The notes under the pieces: generated by a model | What the model was told of the DNA's origin: nothing | Seen by the model: only the letters and a program-made list of their open reading frames with translations | The model's database searches: none | Position numbers and translations under genes: made by a program | Source: Cunninghamia lanceolata | Taxonomy: Eukaryota > Streptophyta > Pinopsida > Cupressales > Cupressaceae | Direction of reading: 5' to 3' | NCBI GenBank assembly: GCA_027924645.1 | Contig: BSBN01000829.1 | Coordinates: forward strand, 8,556,001 to 8,620,000 | DNA: 64,000 nt | Shown: positions 1-10,970 of the stretch, in pieces | How the letters are laid out: each line of letters opens with the position of its first letter | How positions within the stretch are numbered: position 1 is the stretch's first letter

Positions 1-1000
1 TAACCAATGTGACTGAAGCTTGCCCTTGAAGTCTTTATACCTTGAATCATAAAGGAGTGCCCAGTCACCTACAATAAATTCCTTTGATTTGATGTACTTG
101 TCATGCTATTTTGCCCTTTGTTTCTATATGACCTCTGTATGATGAATGGCCTCCATTCTAATTTCATCCAAGGCATTCAAATGTTGTAGCCTTTCCTATT
201 GTGTAGTGGTCAAATCCATTCCTAGGTCCATTGTTGTCCTCAGGGTTTTGTGTTCAAATTCAATAGGCATGACTGCTATCTTGCCATAGACTAGCTCATA
301 AGGCGTAAACCCTGTAGTTGTCTTCCAGGTTGTTTTGTATGCCCAAACAACTTCAAGGAGCCTAGAAACCCAATCTCTTCTATGAAGCTACACTGTCTTT
401 GTTAGGATGTTCTTAATTTCTCTATTAGTGACTTCCACCTGACCATTAGCCTGAGGATGGTATGGAGTAGATTTCTTATGCCTAATCTGATATTCTTCAA
501 CCAATTTGGTTATTAAATTAGATGTAAACTATGGTCCTTGGTCAGTTACTATTTCTCTTGGAACACCATACCTAGTGAAGATGTCTTCATACAAGAATTT
601 GGCCACATTGCCATCTCTAGCAAACTGTAATGCCTTCACTTCAACCCATTTAATTAAGTAGTCAGTACACACTAGGATATATTCTTTGTTGTTTGATGTA
701 GGAGATATAGGACCCACAAAATCCAAACCCCACTTGTCAAAAGGATCCAATGAGATTGTGGCTGCAAAGGCATCTCATCACTTCTAGTAGGCCTTCCCAT
801 TCTCTAGCATCTATCACAGCTCCTAGTATACTTGACATCATCTTTATGAAGTGTCGGCCAGTAATATCCTATTGTCAAGATCTTGAAGGTTGTCCTCTTA
901 GCTATAAAATTTTCACAAGGCTCATCATGACAAGCCTTCATTACATCAAATACTTCATCCTCCCTGATACATCTTCACATAATATTGTCTAGTCCAGTGT
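1..1000 (-). pseudogene. Athila-like integrase (partial, broken)
   Basis: The minus strand encodes an integrase that would insert element cDNA into the genome. Near 1000-780 there is the end of the zinc-binding region, with GYYWPTL and a CX2C pair (CDRC) followed by RMGRP. The core domain begins near 750 with WGLDFVGPI (first catalytic Asp), continues with IVTDQGP near 530 (second Asp) and NGQVEVTNRE near 440 (catalytic Glu), so the D,D-35-E set is visible. Downstream the reading continues through TPYELVYGK to the window edge, where the C-terminus is cut off. In-frame TAG codons interrupt it after QGP, after KTV, in DRC*RMG and in the C-terminal part. It lies directly downstream of RNase H as part of one former polyprotein. 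Confidence 0.85.
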
Positions 1001-1085
1001 AAAATAGAAATTTAGAAATCTAAGAGTAAGAGAAACATTTATGAACTAGCTGCCTCTTCTCCCTTACAGAGAAGTATCTTGGAAT

Positions 1086-1590
1086 CTACCCTGTAACCAA
1101 ATAATTGGCTATATCTACATACCATGGAGTGTGTATAGTGAGAGCAAATAGATGCTCATCAGAAAAAGAATCATCAACCACTCCATATGAAGACTGTGTA
1201 GGTAGTTTGGACAGAAAATCAGCAACAACATTGGCCTTCCCTGGTTTGTCAACAATTGTAATATCAAACTCTTGCAACAACAATAACCACCTTACAAGTC
1301 TACCACCTACTATGGGTTTATTCATGAAGTATCTAATGGCTGCATGATCTGTATGGATGAAAACCTTGTAACCAGTTATGTAGTTCCTGAATTTATTAAT
1401 TGCATAAACAACTGCTAACATCTCTTTCTCTGTCACAGTATAGTTTAACTCAACTCCTTGTAGATTCTTACTTACATAGTATATGGCATACTCCTTGTTT
1501 CATTCAAGTGTTGACCCAGGAATGCTCCAATGGAAAAATCATATGCATCTATATGGATGTGAAAATTAAATGACCAATTCAGACCTCTGA
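1086..1590 (-). pseudogene. Athila-like RNase H domain
   Basis: This is the RNase H part of the same polyprotein, which would degrade the RNA strand during reverse transcription. The open stretch 1086-1436 carries EKEMLAVVYAINKFRNYI, then IHTDHAAIRYF, and ends with a linker-like GKANVVADFLSKLP. Upstream, in a shifted frame near 1560-1590, HIDAYDFSIGAFLGQ corresponds to the usual TDAS...GAVLGQ start, so the first catalytic Asp is present in altered context. At least one frameshift and several stops separate it from RT. It continues leftward into the integrase zinc-binding region with no large gap. Confidence 0.8.
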
Positions 1591-1734
1591 GGATAGGGGC
1601 TTGTGTCAAGGATGTTTTATCTTTTCAAAAGAGATCTAACAATCTGATGTCCATTCAAATTCACTATCCTTGGTCAGTAGGGAAAACAAAGGGGCAGAAA
1701 TCTTGCTAAAATCCTAAATGAACCTCCTGTAATA

Positions 1735-2430
1735 TCATGCATGGCCTAGGAAGCTCCTTACATCTTTTTGTTTTTGTGGAATAGGCAGGCTAGATATAAT
1801 CTCAATCTTCTTTGGGTCAACTTGGATGCCTGCACTTGAGATGAAATGTCCCAAGACTATTCCCTGTGTCATCATCAAAAAACACTTTTCATTACTCAAA
1901 GAGAGGTTATGCTCTGTACACCTCTTCAATACCTTCTCCAAGTTGTGTAGGGCTTCATCATATGTGTCACCATACGTGGTGAAGCCATCCATGTAAATCT
2001 CCATACTGTCATTGGCAAAATCAAAGAAAATGCTTAAGACTGCTCTTTGAAATGTAGCTGGAGCATTGCAGAGCCCAAAGAGTAAGACAGAGTATGCATA
2101 TGTCCCCCAAGGGCAGGTAAACGTTGTCTTATCTTGATCTTCTAGAGCAATCTTAATCTGGTTATAACCACTAAAACCATCAAGAAAGGAAATATATTTC
2201 TTACCTGCTAAAGAATCAAGAACTTGGTCAATAAAAGGCAATGGGAAGTGATCCTTCATGGTAGCAATATTCAATTCTCTGTAATCAAGACAGACCCTCC
2301 ATTTTCCACCTTTCTTGGGGACTATAACCAATGGTAAAACCCATTCACTATCTAAAATGGGGTATTTAAAGCCTACGTCCAAAAGCTTCTGAAGCTTAGC
2401 TTTAACAATTTCTCTGAGGGCTAGATTCAT
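1735..2430 (-). pseudogene. Athila-like reverse transcriptase with mutated active site
   Basis: A 231-codon open stretch covers most of the RT palm and fingers. Visible motifs in order are WVLPLVIVPKKGGKWRVC, LDYRELN, DHFPLPFID, FLDGFSGYNQI, KTTFTCPWGTYAY, FGLCNAPATFQRA, then the active-site box, LSNEKC, GIVLGH and VRSFLGHA. The active-site box reads YMDG where YMDD is expected (GGC in place of a GAC-type codon near 1992), which removes a metal-binding Asp. RT activity is therefore lost even though this stretch is open. The first codon is only where the open frame begins; the native product was a polyprotein. Confidence 0.93.
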
Positions 2431-3022
2431 CCTCCTCTACTGTTGCCTGATTGATCTATATCCATCATCTATGTATATCTTGTGCATGCATAGGGCAGGA
2501 TCAATGTCTTTCATATCATTGTAATCCCAAGAAAATGCTACTGAGTGTGTATGTAATATTGCATGCAGGGATTGTTGTTGTTCATCAGTTTGTGTATTGT
2601 TAATGTTTAACATCTTACCTAGCTTGACTTCTACTTGTTTGGACAGTTCTTGAATGGAAGACAAATCAAGGCTAGGTAATACATGTAAGCATTGCTGAGG
2701 TAATAACACATGAAAGATTTGGGAGACTTCTTCCGATGAATTGCTAGGTATTATGCTACTCAAAGGGTCTTGTAAGCAAGATAGGTAGTCTTGCTGCTGT
2801 GGATGTCTCCCACAATTGTTTTGTATAACATGAGCAATTAATTCATCTTCATCTGGAATAGTCAATAAAGGGCTACATTCTATAGTCATCAGAGTTTACA
2901 GGGAATAAGCATCCTCATCCTCCAGACTAGGCCAAATGGTCTACTCAAGCTCATGGTATGGCTAGGCTGGTGGATATAAAACCAACTGCTTGGTCATTGT
3001 TCCATTAGATATGATTAGATTG
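2431..3022 (-). pseudogene. Athila-like protease-RT linker
   Basis: The open stretch 2437-2889 encodes the segment just before RT (with VAFSWDYNDMKDIDP, a typical plant Ty3/gypsy pre-RT motif). From 2890 to 3022 the same element continues in a broken frame with ISNGTMTK and LYPPA, which normally follow the protease C-terminus. The reading stops at 3022, where the LTR of the inserted element starts, and resumes at 10358 with the protease end. This shows directly that one gene was split by the insertion. Confidence 0.8.
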
Positions 3023-4203
3023 TGTTTAGAGTAAAATTGGATTTCGGTAATCTTTTGTTATTTAGATGTTAAAATCCACCTCTCCACTAAACATTGAAGG
3101 ATCTAGGGTCGAGTGGCGAGCACTATCATACCCTAGATCACTTGCAAATGAAGGGAAACTTGGATTAAGGAATTAATTATCAATTTTGCCTTCTCCTATG
3201 TCTAATTGACCATTAAAACCCTAATTAAGAAAATATGACAACAAATAAATGAATTATAGAAAAAGCTCTTACAGACGGGAGTAAAATACAAAATTACAGA
3301 GTACCTATTTTTGGGGTTCCAAAGCAGAACAGTCAGGGACACTGGAGTGGGCGCCCAAGTCCAAGGTGACTGCTTTTTTGGGGAATTTGGACCTCCTTCC
3401 AGCACTAATCAACCCTGTAACTTTAGTTTTCGGAGATCTGTCTGTGGAGGACACTGGAGTGAGTGCCCTAGTTCTGGAAGTGCTCCTTTGTCTAACTTTT
3501 CTTTAGATCCTGAATCCCTGATGCCTGCCAAGCCTTCTTGCAACTCCACTTTCTCCAGATGTGACACTTGTAACCTGTAATCACAAGACTTGGTTTGGCA
3601 GTTGTGGTGTTTAGAGGGCATGCTCTTGTGAGGAAGAGGCCAAAAACCAAAGGAATCAGTGATAAAAACATAATGATATGTCACCTTGTAGTGAATCTCT
3701 CATGGAGGAAGATGCTCTTCATGCCATGAGGAGATTGATGCTCAAATCTACAAATATCAATACATAAAACATACAAGTCTGCTCTTGCAACACAATAGAA
3801 AGCCTTGAATCACCTTGAGAACACAATAGCTTACTAGTAATCATCTAATTAAAATCTAGTTTACAAATGAATGCCTACACATGCTTATATATGCACCTAC
3901 AAGCATTCCCACCAAGATTTTAAAAATCAAACTTACCGTGTTGGCAAAGGGACCTAATAATAGTCACAAACCAACACTCAAAAATTAGGATAGGACTAGG
4001 GCGTGGGTGTCCAAGTCCTCTCCCACTATTTTGGGCAAGGTACAGCTCAAGGGGTCTACCTAGGCCCAGTTTGCCAAGAAACCTAGGTCTCATTCCAGCG
4101 GGATGCCAAAATATGAACTAAAATATCCTAAATGCATGCTAAAGACCCAGGAGCTAAACCTTACGAGGGAAAAGCCCCCAAGGGGACATTTTCTGACATT
4201 ACA
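3023..4203 (-). repeat. Left (3') LTR of the LARD-like element
   Basis: It aligns end to end with 9103-10357, sharing, for example, the block with CTCTCCACTAAACATTG and the block with GGTCTACCTAGGCCCAG. It lacks a segment of about 60 bases that the right LTR has at about 9696-9757. The reading frames seen here on both strands (3202-3684) also occur, broken, in the other LTR and are treated as chance. Confidence 0.9.
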
Positions 4204-4217
4204 TTTAGCCCCCACTT
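4204..4217 (-). other. Polypurine tract of the LARD-like element
   Basis: On the minus strand the sequence reads AAGTGGGGGCTAAA directly followed by the LTR start TGTAATG. Such a tract primes plus-strand cDNA synthesis, and its position fixes the element as minus-oriented. Confidence 0.8.
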
Positions 4218-4266
4218 TAATGTATGTATAAACGTGAGGCTAATACATGCATTGAAGTAAGGTCAC

Positions 4267-5307
4267 TGTATACGCCTAAAAATGACATGATTCATTCTAA
4301 ATAAATATTCTTAATATTTATTCCCTTCTTTTTTTTCTATCAATTAAATAAATATTCTAAGGTTATTTGATTGGTTCATTATCCCATAATTAAATAAAAT
4401 CAATTTATTTAATTAAATTCCCTAAATTCTTCTAAAGTCTCACATAATTAAATAATCCTACATTATTTAATTAATCCAAATTCCTCTATCCTGAGTCCTA
4501 ATTTCATAAATCCACTTCACCAATCCACCTCATCAATCCACCTCACCTTTCCACCTCACCATGTTGCACATGTAATTAAATATATTAAATATTTAATTAT
4601 CTAATATTCCCTCACCCACATGTCCTATTTCTCCTCTAATCAAAGTTAGTTAACTCATCAATCAAAATTGTTAACTAACTAGTCAAGTGAGTTAATTCTT
4701 CAATCAATTTTGTCAGCTCCACAATCTATTCTACTAACTGATCAATCAAGATTGTTAACTGATCAGTTAATGGAGTTAACTCTCCAATCAATTTTGCCAA
4801 ATCCCCTCTTCCATGATGGAACTTGGACACTTGTCCTCTTTCTACTCGTTGCACATTCCTCAACCATTGATCTTCATATATTGTCTCAACCGTTGATCTT
4901 CACTCTCCCAAGTCTATAAATGAAACCTTATTCTTCCATTCTATTCATCCATGCTATTCGTATTGTTACTCTACACAAATTCACCAGCACGCCTTTGGCA
5001 CCCCAATACAATTTGCTTGAGATCACCCAAAGCTTTGAAGCTCCTCTTCATTGCACGTTTATCACCACAGCCGTTCACTATCGACATTCTTGAAAACAAC
5101 AAAAGAGTGCACTCTCTGAGGGCCTACTTCATACAAACAAGTATGATCTTGATAGGCAACAATAGAAGTTTCGATTCTAGGAAGGTTTGCATTGTTTTAT
5201 TCATTGCTTCATTTTATTCAATCTTTTTAGTTTCACTATTGTATTGAGTTATGGGTATTTGATGTTGTTTATTGTATATTCATTGTTGATCCTATTTTAC
5301 CCTAACA
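4267..5307 (+). mobile_element. Solo LTR (1,041 bp) with GTCAC target duplication
   Basis: The segment starts TGTATACG and ends CCCTAACA, and is flanked on both sides by GTCAC (4262-4266 and 5308-5312). This perfect 5-bp duplication and TG...CA ends define a complete LTR left after recombination removed the rest of an element. A TATA-like TCTATAAATG lies at 4912-4921, which fits a plus-oriented promoter. The U3 part holds short imperfect repeats of TTAACT and CAATCAA (about 4640-4800) and a CCACCTCA/CAATCCACCTC cluster (about 4515-4560). It encodes nothing recognisable. Confidence 0.88.
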
Positions 5308-5312
5308 GTCAC

Positions 5313-7161
5313 AAACACAACAAACACACCAAACATGGAGAAGACATGCTAATCACATAGAAAAAAGTAATAGGCATGCAAAACATAGAGAAGATAGTTA
5401 CAGTCATGCAAAACATGGAGTAGACAATTAATGTATAGAAGACAGATTAATGCATGGAAGACAGTAATGATATCTTTTCTTTTCTTTTTCTCATATATAT
5501 GAAATGCAAATGCAAGTACTAGAAAGTAAACAAACCTCACATAATATAGGATGCACTACCCTAAGGTGTAGGTCTCAGTATATATGGGGCAACAAACACG
5601 CTAAACAAAACAAGCATGCCAAAACACACACACTTGAAGACACGGAGAAAACATGGCAGACAAGCGATGGTGTGTTCCCTATTTCTAGGCTCATCACCAT
5701 CTCAGGCACATTACAGGCACACACCAATGATTGGGCTTCGCTGAAAACATGCTTAAGGGTTGAGTTAGTCATAGAACCACCCCCTAGCTCCGTAGAGGAC
5801 TTTTTGAAAATGCAACCTTGCCCGCATCATGGAGACGCCTTACAATGGAAAGGAAGCATGGCATACCTCCCCACCCACGTTACGAAGATGCCTTACAGTG
5901 AAAAGGAGATATGAGCTCAAAAGTATACAACCCCACCCACATCACAGAGATGCCTTATAGTGAAAAGGAGGTATATGCAATAGATAGACTGATTGATTGC
6001 AAACAAACTCAAGATGTAGGAAGTACTCATCATACTAGCCTACACCTGAGGACAAGCACATTGCTAACATCTACAATAGATAGCTTACCTTATATATGCC
6101 CCCACCTTAAGGTGGTTGATATCAGTTATTGATATCAAGCACATTAAGGTAGGAAGAAAACACACAAGGGAACAATGACTTTCAAAAAGCCCATGCCCCC
6201 CGGAGGTGACATGTACTTTATGATCTCTAAATGTTCCCACAAACACATCCCTACAAGAAACATGTTAGTGTCTATAAAATCATGATAAACAACAACATCA
6301 ATGCATATGATTAACCACACAAAGAGCCAAGGTTATACAACGAATTCAGAGTTTGAGGATAACCATAGGGCTATATCATGAAGCTCTCTGAATCGAGTAC
6401 CACTAAGGCCAAATTCAAAGACAATCAAAGGTGCATAGAGCAACAGTATTGTTAAGGTTTGTAAATGTGATAGAAATTTCATCAAATTCACTACACAGAA
6501 AGCACGAGTACTTTCACTAGCCAAGCATCGGATAAGATATACAACCCCATCGTCATATTAGGAACTATAGTCCTTTTTTTTATTGCTCTCAATAGGGACA
6601 CTAGGTCTGCATTAGTATAAATGTTTGTTGTCATTCGCCCGCTAGATGGAAACACTAGAGGAAGGGAAACAATAAATAAGAGAGGAGAAACAAGCGTCTT
6701 AGGGATAGTCACATAGGAGGGTGCTCCCACGTCACCAACCATAATGCTATGTCCGTAAGACACAACACACAATAATGAAATCAGAGAGAGAGGCAATATA
6801 GAAGAATGATTATAAAAATAGAAGAAGGTCACAACAGAGGTGGTCTCCTGGTATCTTGAACCTTATGGGAGAATCTAATGTCATCCCAGGAGGTGTAAAC
6901 AACATATAACACATCACGGGGGAAGCACATCATGAGAGAAATAAAGGGTTAGAGATACTTACCTATAGGGCCTTCATGCTAAGTCTTATGATCAAGTAAA
7001 TCATTGTCATCCTCCCACTCCCTAATGTTAGCGGAAGGTTGGATATAAGGTATCATAGCCCAATTCTTGTCTTTCTCATCATGTTGTTTATTGTTAGGAT
7101 CATGTTTATTTGGTTGAATGTTGGGATCAATTTTTTCTTGCTGAGATGCCAGGTAAGCTCG
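5313..7161. other. Interior of the LARD-like element, no gene seen
   Basis: This is anonymous AT-rich sequence with short reading frames on both strands and no recognisable domain. It contains near-repeated units around ATGCAAAACATGGAG (about 5375-5425) and the tandem motif listed separately at 5815-5975. Confidence 0.6.
5815..5975 (+). repeat. Short imperfect tandem repeat around GCCTTACAGTGAAAAGG
   Basis: Three diverged copies of a unit containing GCCTTA(C/T)A(A/G)TG(G/A)AAAGGA occur at roughly 55-65 base spacing, each preceded by a CCCACCCAC- or CCCGCATCA-type block. The copies differ by several substitutions, so the amplification is not recent. Confidence 0.65.
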
Positions 7162-7557
7162 TCACCTTCTCTTTCTCCCTTTTGCAAGTTTACATTGGTA
7201 TATTTTACGACTTAGTTTTTGTAACATAGGGCTTTGATTTGTTATGGATTTTTGTGTTGTAGAGGAAGAAGCACCAAGATCAAAGGTCCTTTGTCTAGGT
7301 GGAATGTTTTCTTGTTGAAGCTTATTATCGTACTTATTCTCTATCCTCTTAGTGATGTCCAAATGACTTGAATATTCAAATGAAGGAGGGACATTAAAGG
7401 TCTTCTCTTCCTTAGTGAAATCTAAGGTGTGTGAACAATCCACTAAAGGGAGAACGTTGGTGGGAGGATCCACAGAGGTAGGAATTTGATTATTGTTAAA
7501 TGAGTTCTTATTTTCTACCCATGGAATGTTATTTGTTAAAGGGAGTTCTTCGTTCAC
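7162..7557 (-). CDS. Unidentified 131-codon ORF in the LARD-like interior
   Basis: This is the longest sense-strand open frame of the LARD-like element. The product is polar, rich in Asn, Ser, Thr and Lys, and ends in a strongly basic tail (RKIYQCKLAKGRKRR). No domain, zinc knuckle or catalytic motif is recognisable, and there is no signal or membrane segment. It lies about 1.5 kb downstream of the primer site, where a gag would begin in an autonomous relative, so it may be a gag remnant or chance. A start codon cannot be chosen with confidence. Confidence 0.3.
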   Translation of the reverse strand: MNEELPLTNNIPWVENKNSFNNNQIPTSVDPPTNVLPLVDCSHTLDFTKEEKTFNVPPSFEYSSHLDITKRIENKYDNKLQQENIPPRQRTFDLGASSSTTQKSITNQSPMLQKLSRKIYQCKLAKGRKRR

Positions 7558-7699
7558 TAATGCTTCATCTTGGCTAGGGAGAGTAGTGGAATTACTAAAT
7601 CTATCCCTAGTATTCTCATTTGAGTATGTAGTTATAGGGGAAGTAGGATAACTTTTGCGATCATCATTAGCCTTTTCCTTGCTACTTAGAGAAAAACTC

Positions 7700-9080
7700 A
7701 GTTAATCTTTCTAAAATCGTAGGATGTTCACTCATGAGCGTTTAAAATTGGTCAAAATCAAGGTTTTTGATAAATGCATGCAAAAATACCATTGAAAAAT
7801 GACATGAAGGTTCCATTTCAATGTAAGATCAGATTTTGAAAATCCTTTTCAACTTTATGCAAAGGTCAAGTGCAAAACTATATGCAAGAATGATCTTAAA
7901 ACGCTTGATTTTTGTGCTTTTTATAATACAAATGAATGGAACAAAGGATGTTATAAGGATTTTGATTAGGGGAAGAAAGTTATATGTCTGATATTAGTCC
8001 AAAATAGCAAGAGTATCCTTCTCAACACACTCTTGATGCGATTTCAAGATAGTGCCAAGTTAAAATATAGCAAAAATATGTCAAAATAGGCACTTTTTTC
8101 ACCGAAATTCAATGCAAAATAGCATAAAAAAGGGTGTTGTGAGGAAAATGATGATGAAAGAAAATAATATTAGTAATAACATCCACTTGATGGAAAAATA
8201 TCCAACACAACATGCTTGGAGTGCAAACTAGGTCAAACCCTATGGCGAAAATGGTGAAAATGTGTGGTTTTTTGTAAAATTTTCACTACAAGAGCCCAAT
8301 GAAAAGGTGTTGTGAAAATTTTTATGAGGGGTAGAAAATGATAACCCTGATAATAGAAAATTAATGTGAAAATATCTTTCATAACACACTTGTAGTGCAA
8401 GTTTGGAGAGTCGATAAGACTATATTTAGTGAAAATTATCGTTTTTGAAGCCCTAGGTTTGAGATCTTAGGAAAAAAAGATATTTGAATGATTTGAGGTC
8501 TCATTTATCATGGAAATTAAATACTCTCAGATCTGAAAATAATTTTCAAGGTCAAACATGCAAAATGCCCATGCAAATTTAATGAAAATGCACCAAAATT
8601 GCTAGTTTTTGTTGAAATTTTCTATGCAAAATTACAAATAATTTAAATATAAATGCAAATTCACACTAAAATACAAGACTATAGACAAATTAGATTTTGA
8701 ATGAGCCTCTAAAATTAGTAGAAAAATCTGATCAAAGATTTTGCCTACAAACCCTAGATTTTGGAATTACTAGGTTATCTAAAAAAAATTGTCAAAATTT
8801 CCACAAATCCCTAGCAACTAAATGATTAAAATGCAATACAAATTTCTAGTTTTTTGGATTTTTCTATTACTTATATCAGATCTGATGCAAAAATCATTAA
8901 TTAGGAAAATTTAGGAAGAATTGGTGCAATTTAGTAAGCCCAACAATGCAATTTTTTTGTATTTTTAAAATCTTTCATTTTTTTTGAAATTTTCTCAATG
9001 CAATAAAGTAAATACCTATATGAATGAATGAAATCAAACCAAATCTATAGACAAAAATTTGGCAAGTTTCAATTTAAGTC
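7700..9080 (-). other. Leader-like non-coding region of the LARD-like element
   Basis: This A/T-rich segment, with frequent GAAAAT and AAATTTT runs, lies between the primer site and the first open frame. No ORF above about 60 codons and no RNA gene was seen. Its position matches the long 5' untranslated leader of LARD-type elements. Confidence 0.5.
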
Positions 9081-9099
9081 CAAAAACATGGGTTCACCA
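9081..9099 (-). other. Primer-binding site of the LARD-like element
   Basis: On the minus strand TGGTGAACCCATG begins 3 bases after the LTR end (CTAAACA). The TGG start and position are as expected for a tRNA primer site; the tRNA is not assigned. Confidence 0.65.
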
Positions 9100-9102
9100 A
9101 AA

Positions 9103-10357
9103 TGTTTAGGGAAAAATTGGATTTCGTTAATCCTTTGTTATTTAGATGTTAAAATCTGCCTCTCCACTAAACATTGAAGGATCTAGGGTCAAGTGGCGAG
9201 CACTATCATACCCTAGACAACTTGCAAATGAAGAGAAACTTGGATTAGGGAATTAATTATCAATTTTTCCTTCTCCTATGTCCAATTGACCTTTAAAACC
9301 CTAATTATGCAAATACGACAACAAATCAATGAATTACAGAAAAAGCTCTTGCAGATGGGAGAAAAATATAGAATTACAGAATACCTATTTTCAAGGTTAT
9401 GAAGTGGAATAGTCAGGGACACTAGAGAGAGTGCCCAAGTCCAAGGTACCTACTTTGTCGGGGAATCTGGACCTCCTTCCAGCACTGATCAACCTTGTAA
9501 CTTCATTTTTCAGAGATCTATTTGTGCAAGACACTGGAGTGAGTATCCTAATCCTAGAAGTGCTCCTTTGTTTGACTTTTCTTTAGATCCCAAATCTATG
9601 ATGCCTTCCAAGCCTTCTTGCAACTCCACTTTCTCCATATGCGACACCTATAACCTACAATCACATGACTTGTTTGGGGGTTGTGGTGTTTAGAGGTTTG
9701 CCTCATTCAAACCCCGAAGGATACTTAAGTCTCTGAACACCATTGTCAGATAGAGAGGGCATGCCCTTGTGAGGCAGAGGCCAAAAACCAAAGGAATCAA
9801 TGATAAAAATACAATAATATGTCACCTTGTAGTGAAGCTCTCATGGAGGAAGATGCTCTTCATGCCATGAGGAGATTGATGCTCAAATCTGCAAATATTA
9901 ACACATAAAACATACAAGTCTACTCTTGCAACACAATAGAAATCCTTGAATCACCTTTAGAACATAATACCTTGCTAGTAATCTTCTAATTAAAAATCTA
10001 GTTTACAAATAAATGCCTACACATGCTTATATATGCACCAACAAGCATTCCTGCCAAGATTTTAAAAATCAAACTTATTGTGTCGGTAAAGGGACCTAAT
10101 AACAGTCACAAACTGACACCCAGAAATTAGGACTGCCCCAAAATAGGGTAGGACTAGGGCATGGGCACCCAAGTCCCACCCTATTTTGGGTAGGGTACAA
10201 CTCAAGGGGTCCACCTAGGCCCAGTTTGCCAAGAAACCTAGGTCTCATTCCATCAGGATGCCAAAATATGAATTAAATGTCCTAAATGCTTGCTAAAGAT
10301 CTGGGAGATAAACCTTATGAGGGAAAAGCCCCCAAGGGGACTTTTTCTGATGTTACA
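9103..10357 (-). repeat. Right (5') LTR of the LARD-like element
   Basis: This is the partner of 3023-4203, 1,255 bp, with the same TGTTTAG and TTACA ends. It includes about 60 bases (about 9696-9757) absent from the left copy. The many substitutions between the two LTRs show that insertion was not recent. Confidence 0.9.
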
Positions 10358-10970
10358 TGTTGCCAGACCGACAACCTATAAATGCATCAGCAATGGCAAG
10401 CCATGGTCTACCTAGTATAAGAGGATATCTCGCAAGATTAACCTTAGGCTGCAAAACAATGAAATCAATAGGGTATTCCCAAGAATCTAATGCAATGACC
10501 AAATCTTCTATGACTCCTTCAGATTTGACTGTAGACCTATTAGCTAATTGTAAGACTATCTAAGTAGGCCTAAGGTTATTCAATTGGAGTGTTTGCATTG
10601 TTTCCTTGGTCATGACATTAACTGCAACTCCTAGATCTATTAAGGTATTTTTAATCAGAGTCCCATTGATCTTTACATCCACCACTGGGCTACCTGGATC
10701 CATGTATTGGGGAATAGTTATATTACCCAACATGATGTCAGCAAGATTACCTAAAACATGCACTGTCTGAGGGTCTATTCTCTTCCTTCCTAGCTTCTTT
10801 ATGCAAAGATCGCTAATAGTTTTGGTATAGATAGGAATATCCTTGATGGCTTGGATTAATTGAATCTTGATACTTATATCTTTTAGTTGGCTGAGAAGGA
10901 TAGTATCAGCTTGGGTTGTTTTCTTTTGGATGGCCAAGCACTCAGGGAAAGGAGGAGACTTCTGTTGCAA
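10358..10970 (-). pseudogene. Athila-like aspartic protease region
   Basis: The minus strand carries VDVKINGTLIKNTLIDLG near 10690-10620; the (I)DLG box is the Athila-type form of the aspartic protease active site. It is followed after a TAG near 10560 by the flap and C-terminal part LILGRPWLAIADAFIG near 10430-10380. The enzyme would cleave the gag-pol polyprotein. The reading stops at 10358, where the inserted element begins, and its continuation is found at 3022. The N-terminal part joins the gag tail without a clear gap. Confidence 0.82.

Larger units (their letters stand above)
3023..10357 (-). mobile_element. LARD-like non-coding LTR retrotransposon inserted in the Athila-like pol
   Basis: Two long direct repeats (3023-4203 and 9103-10357), both running TGTTTAG...TTACA on the plus strand, bound a 4.9-kb interior. 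Orientation is minus: a purine tract AAGTGGGGGCTAAA abuts the left LTR, and a primer-like TGGTGAACCCATG sits 3 bases inside the right LTR. No gag, protease, integrase or RT can be recognised in the interior, so it resembles a large retrotransposon derivative (LARD) that depends on another element. The flanking 5-mers are GATTG and TGTTG, so the target duplication is imperfect or decayed. A solo LTR (4267-5307) is nested inside. Confidence 0.82.
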
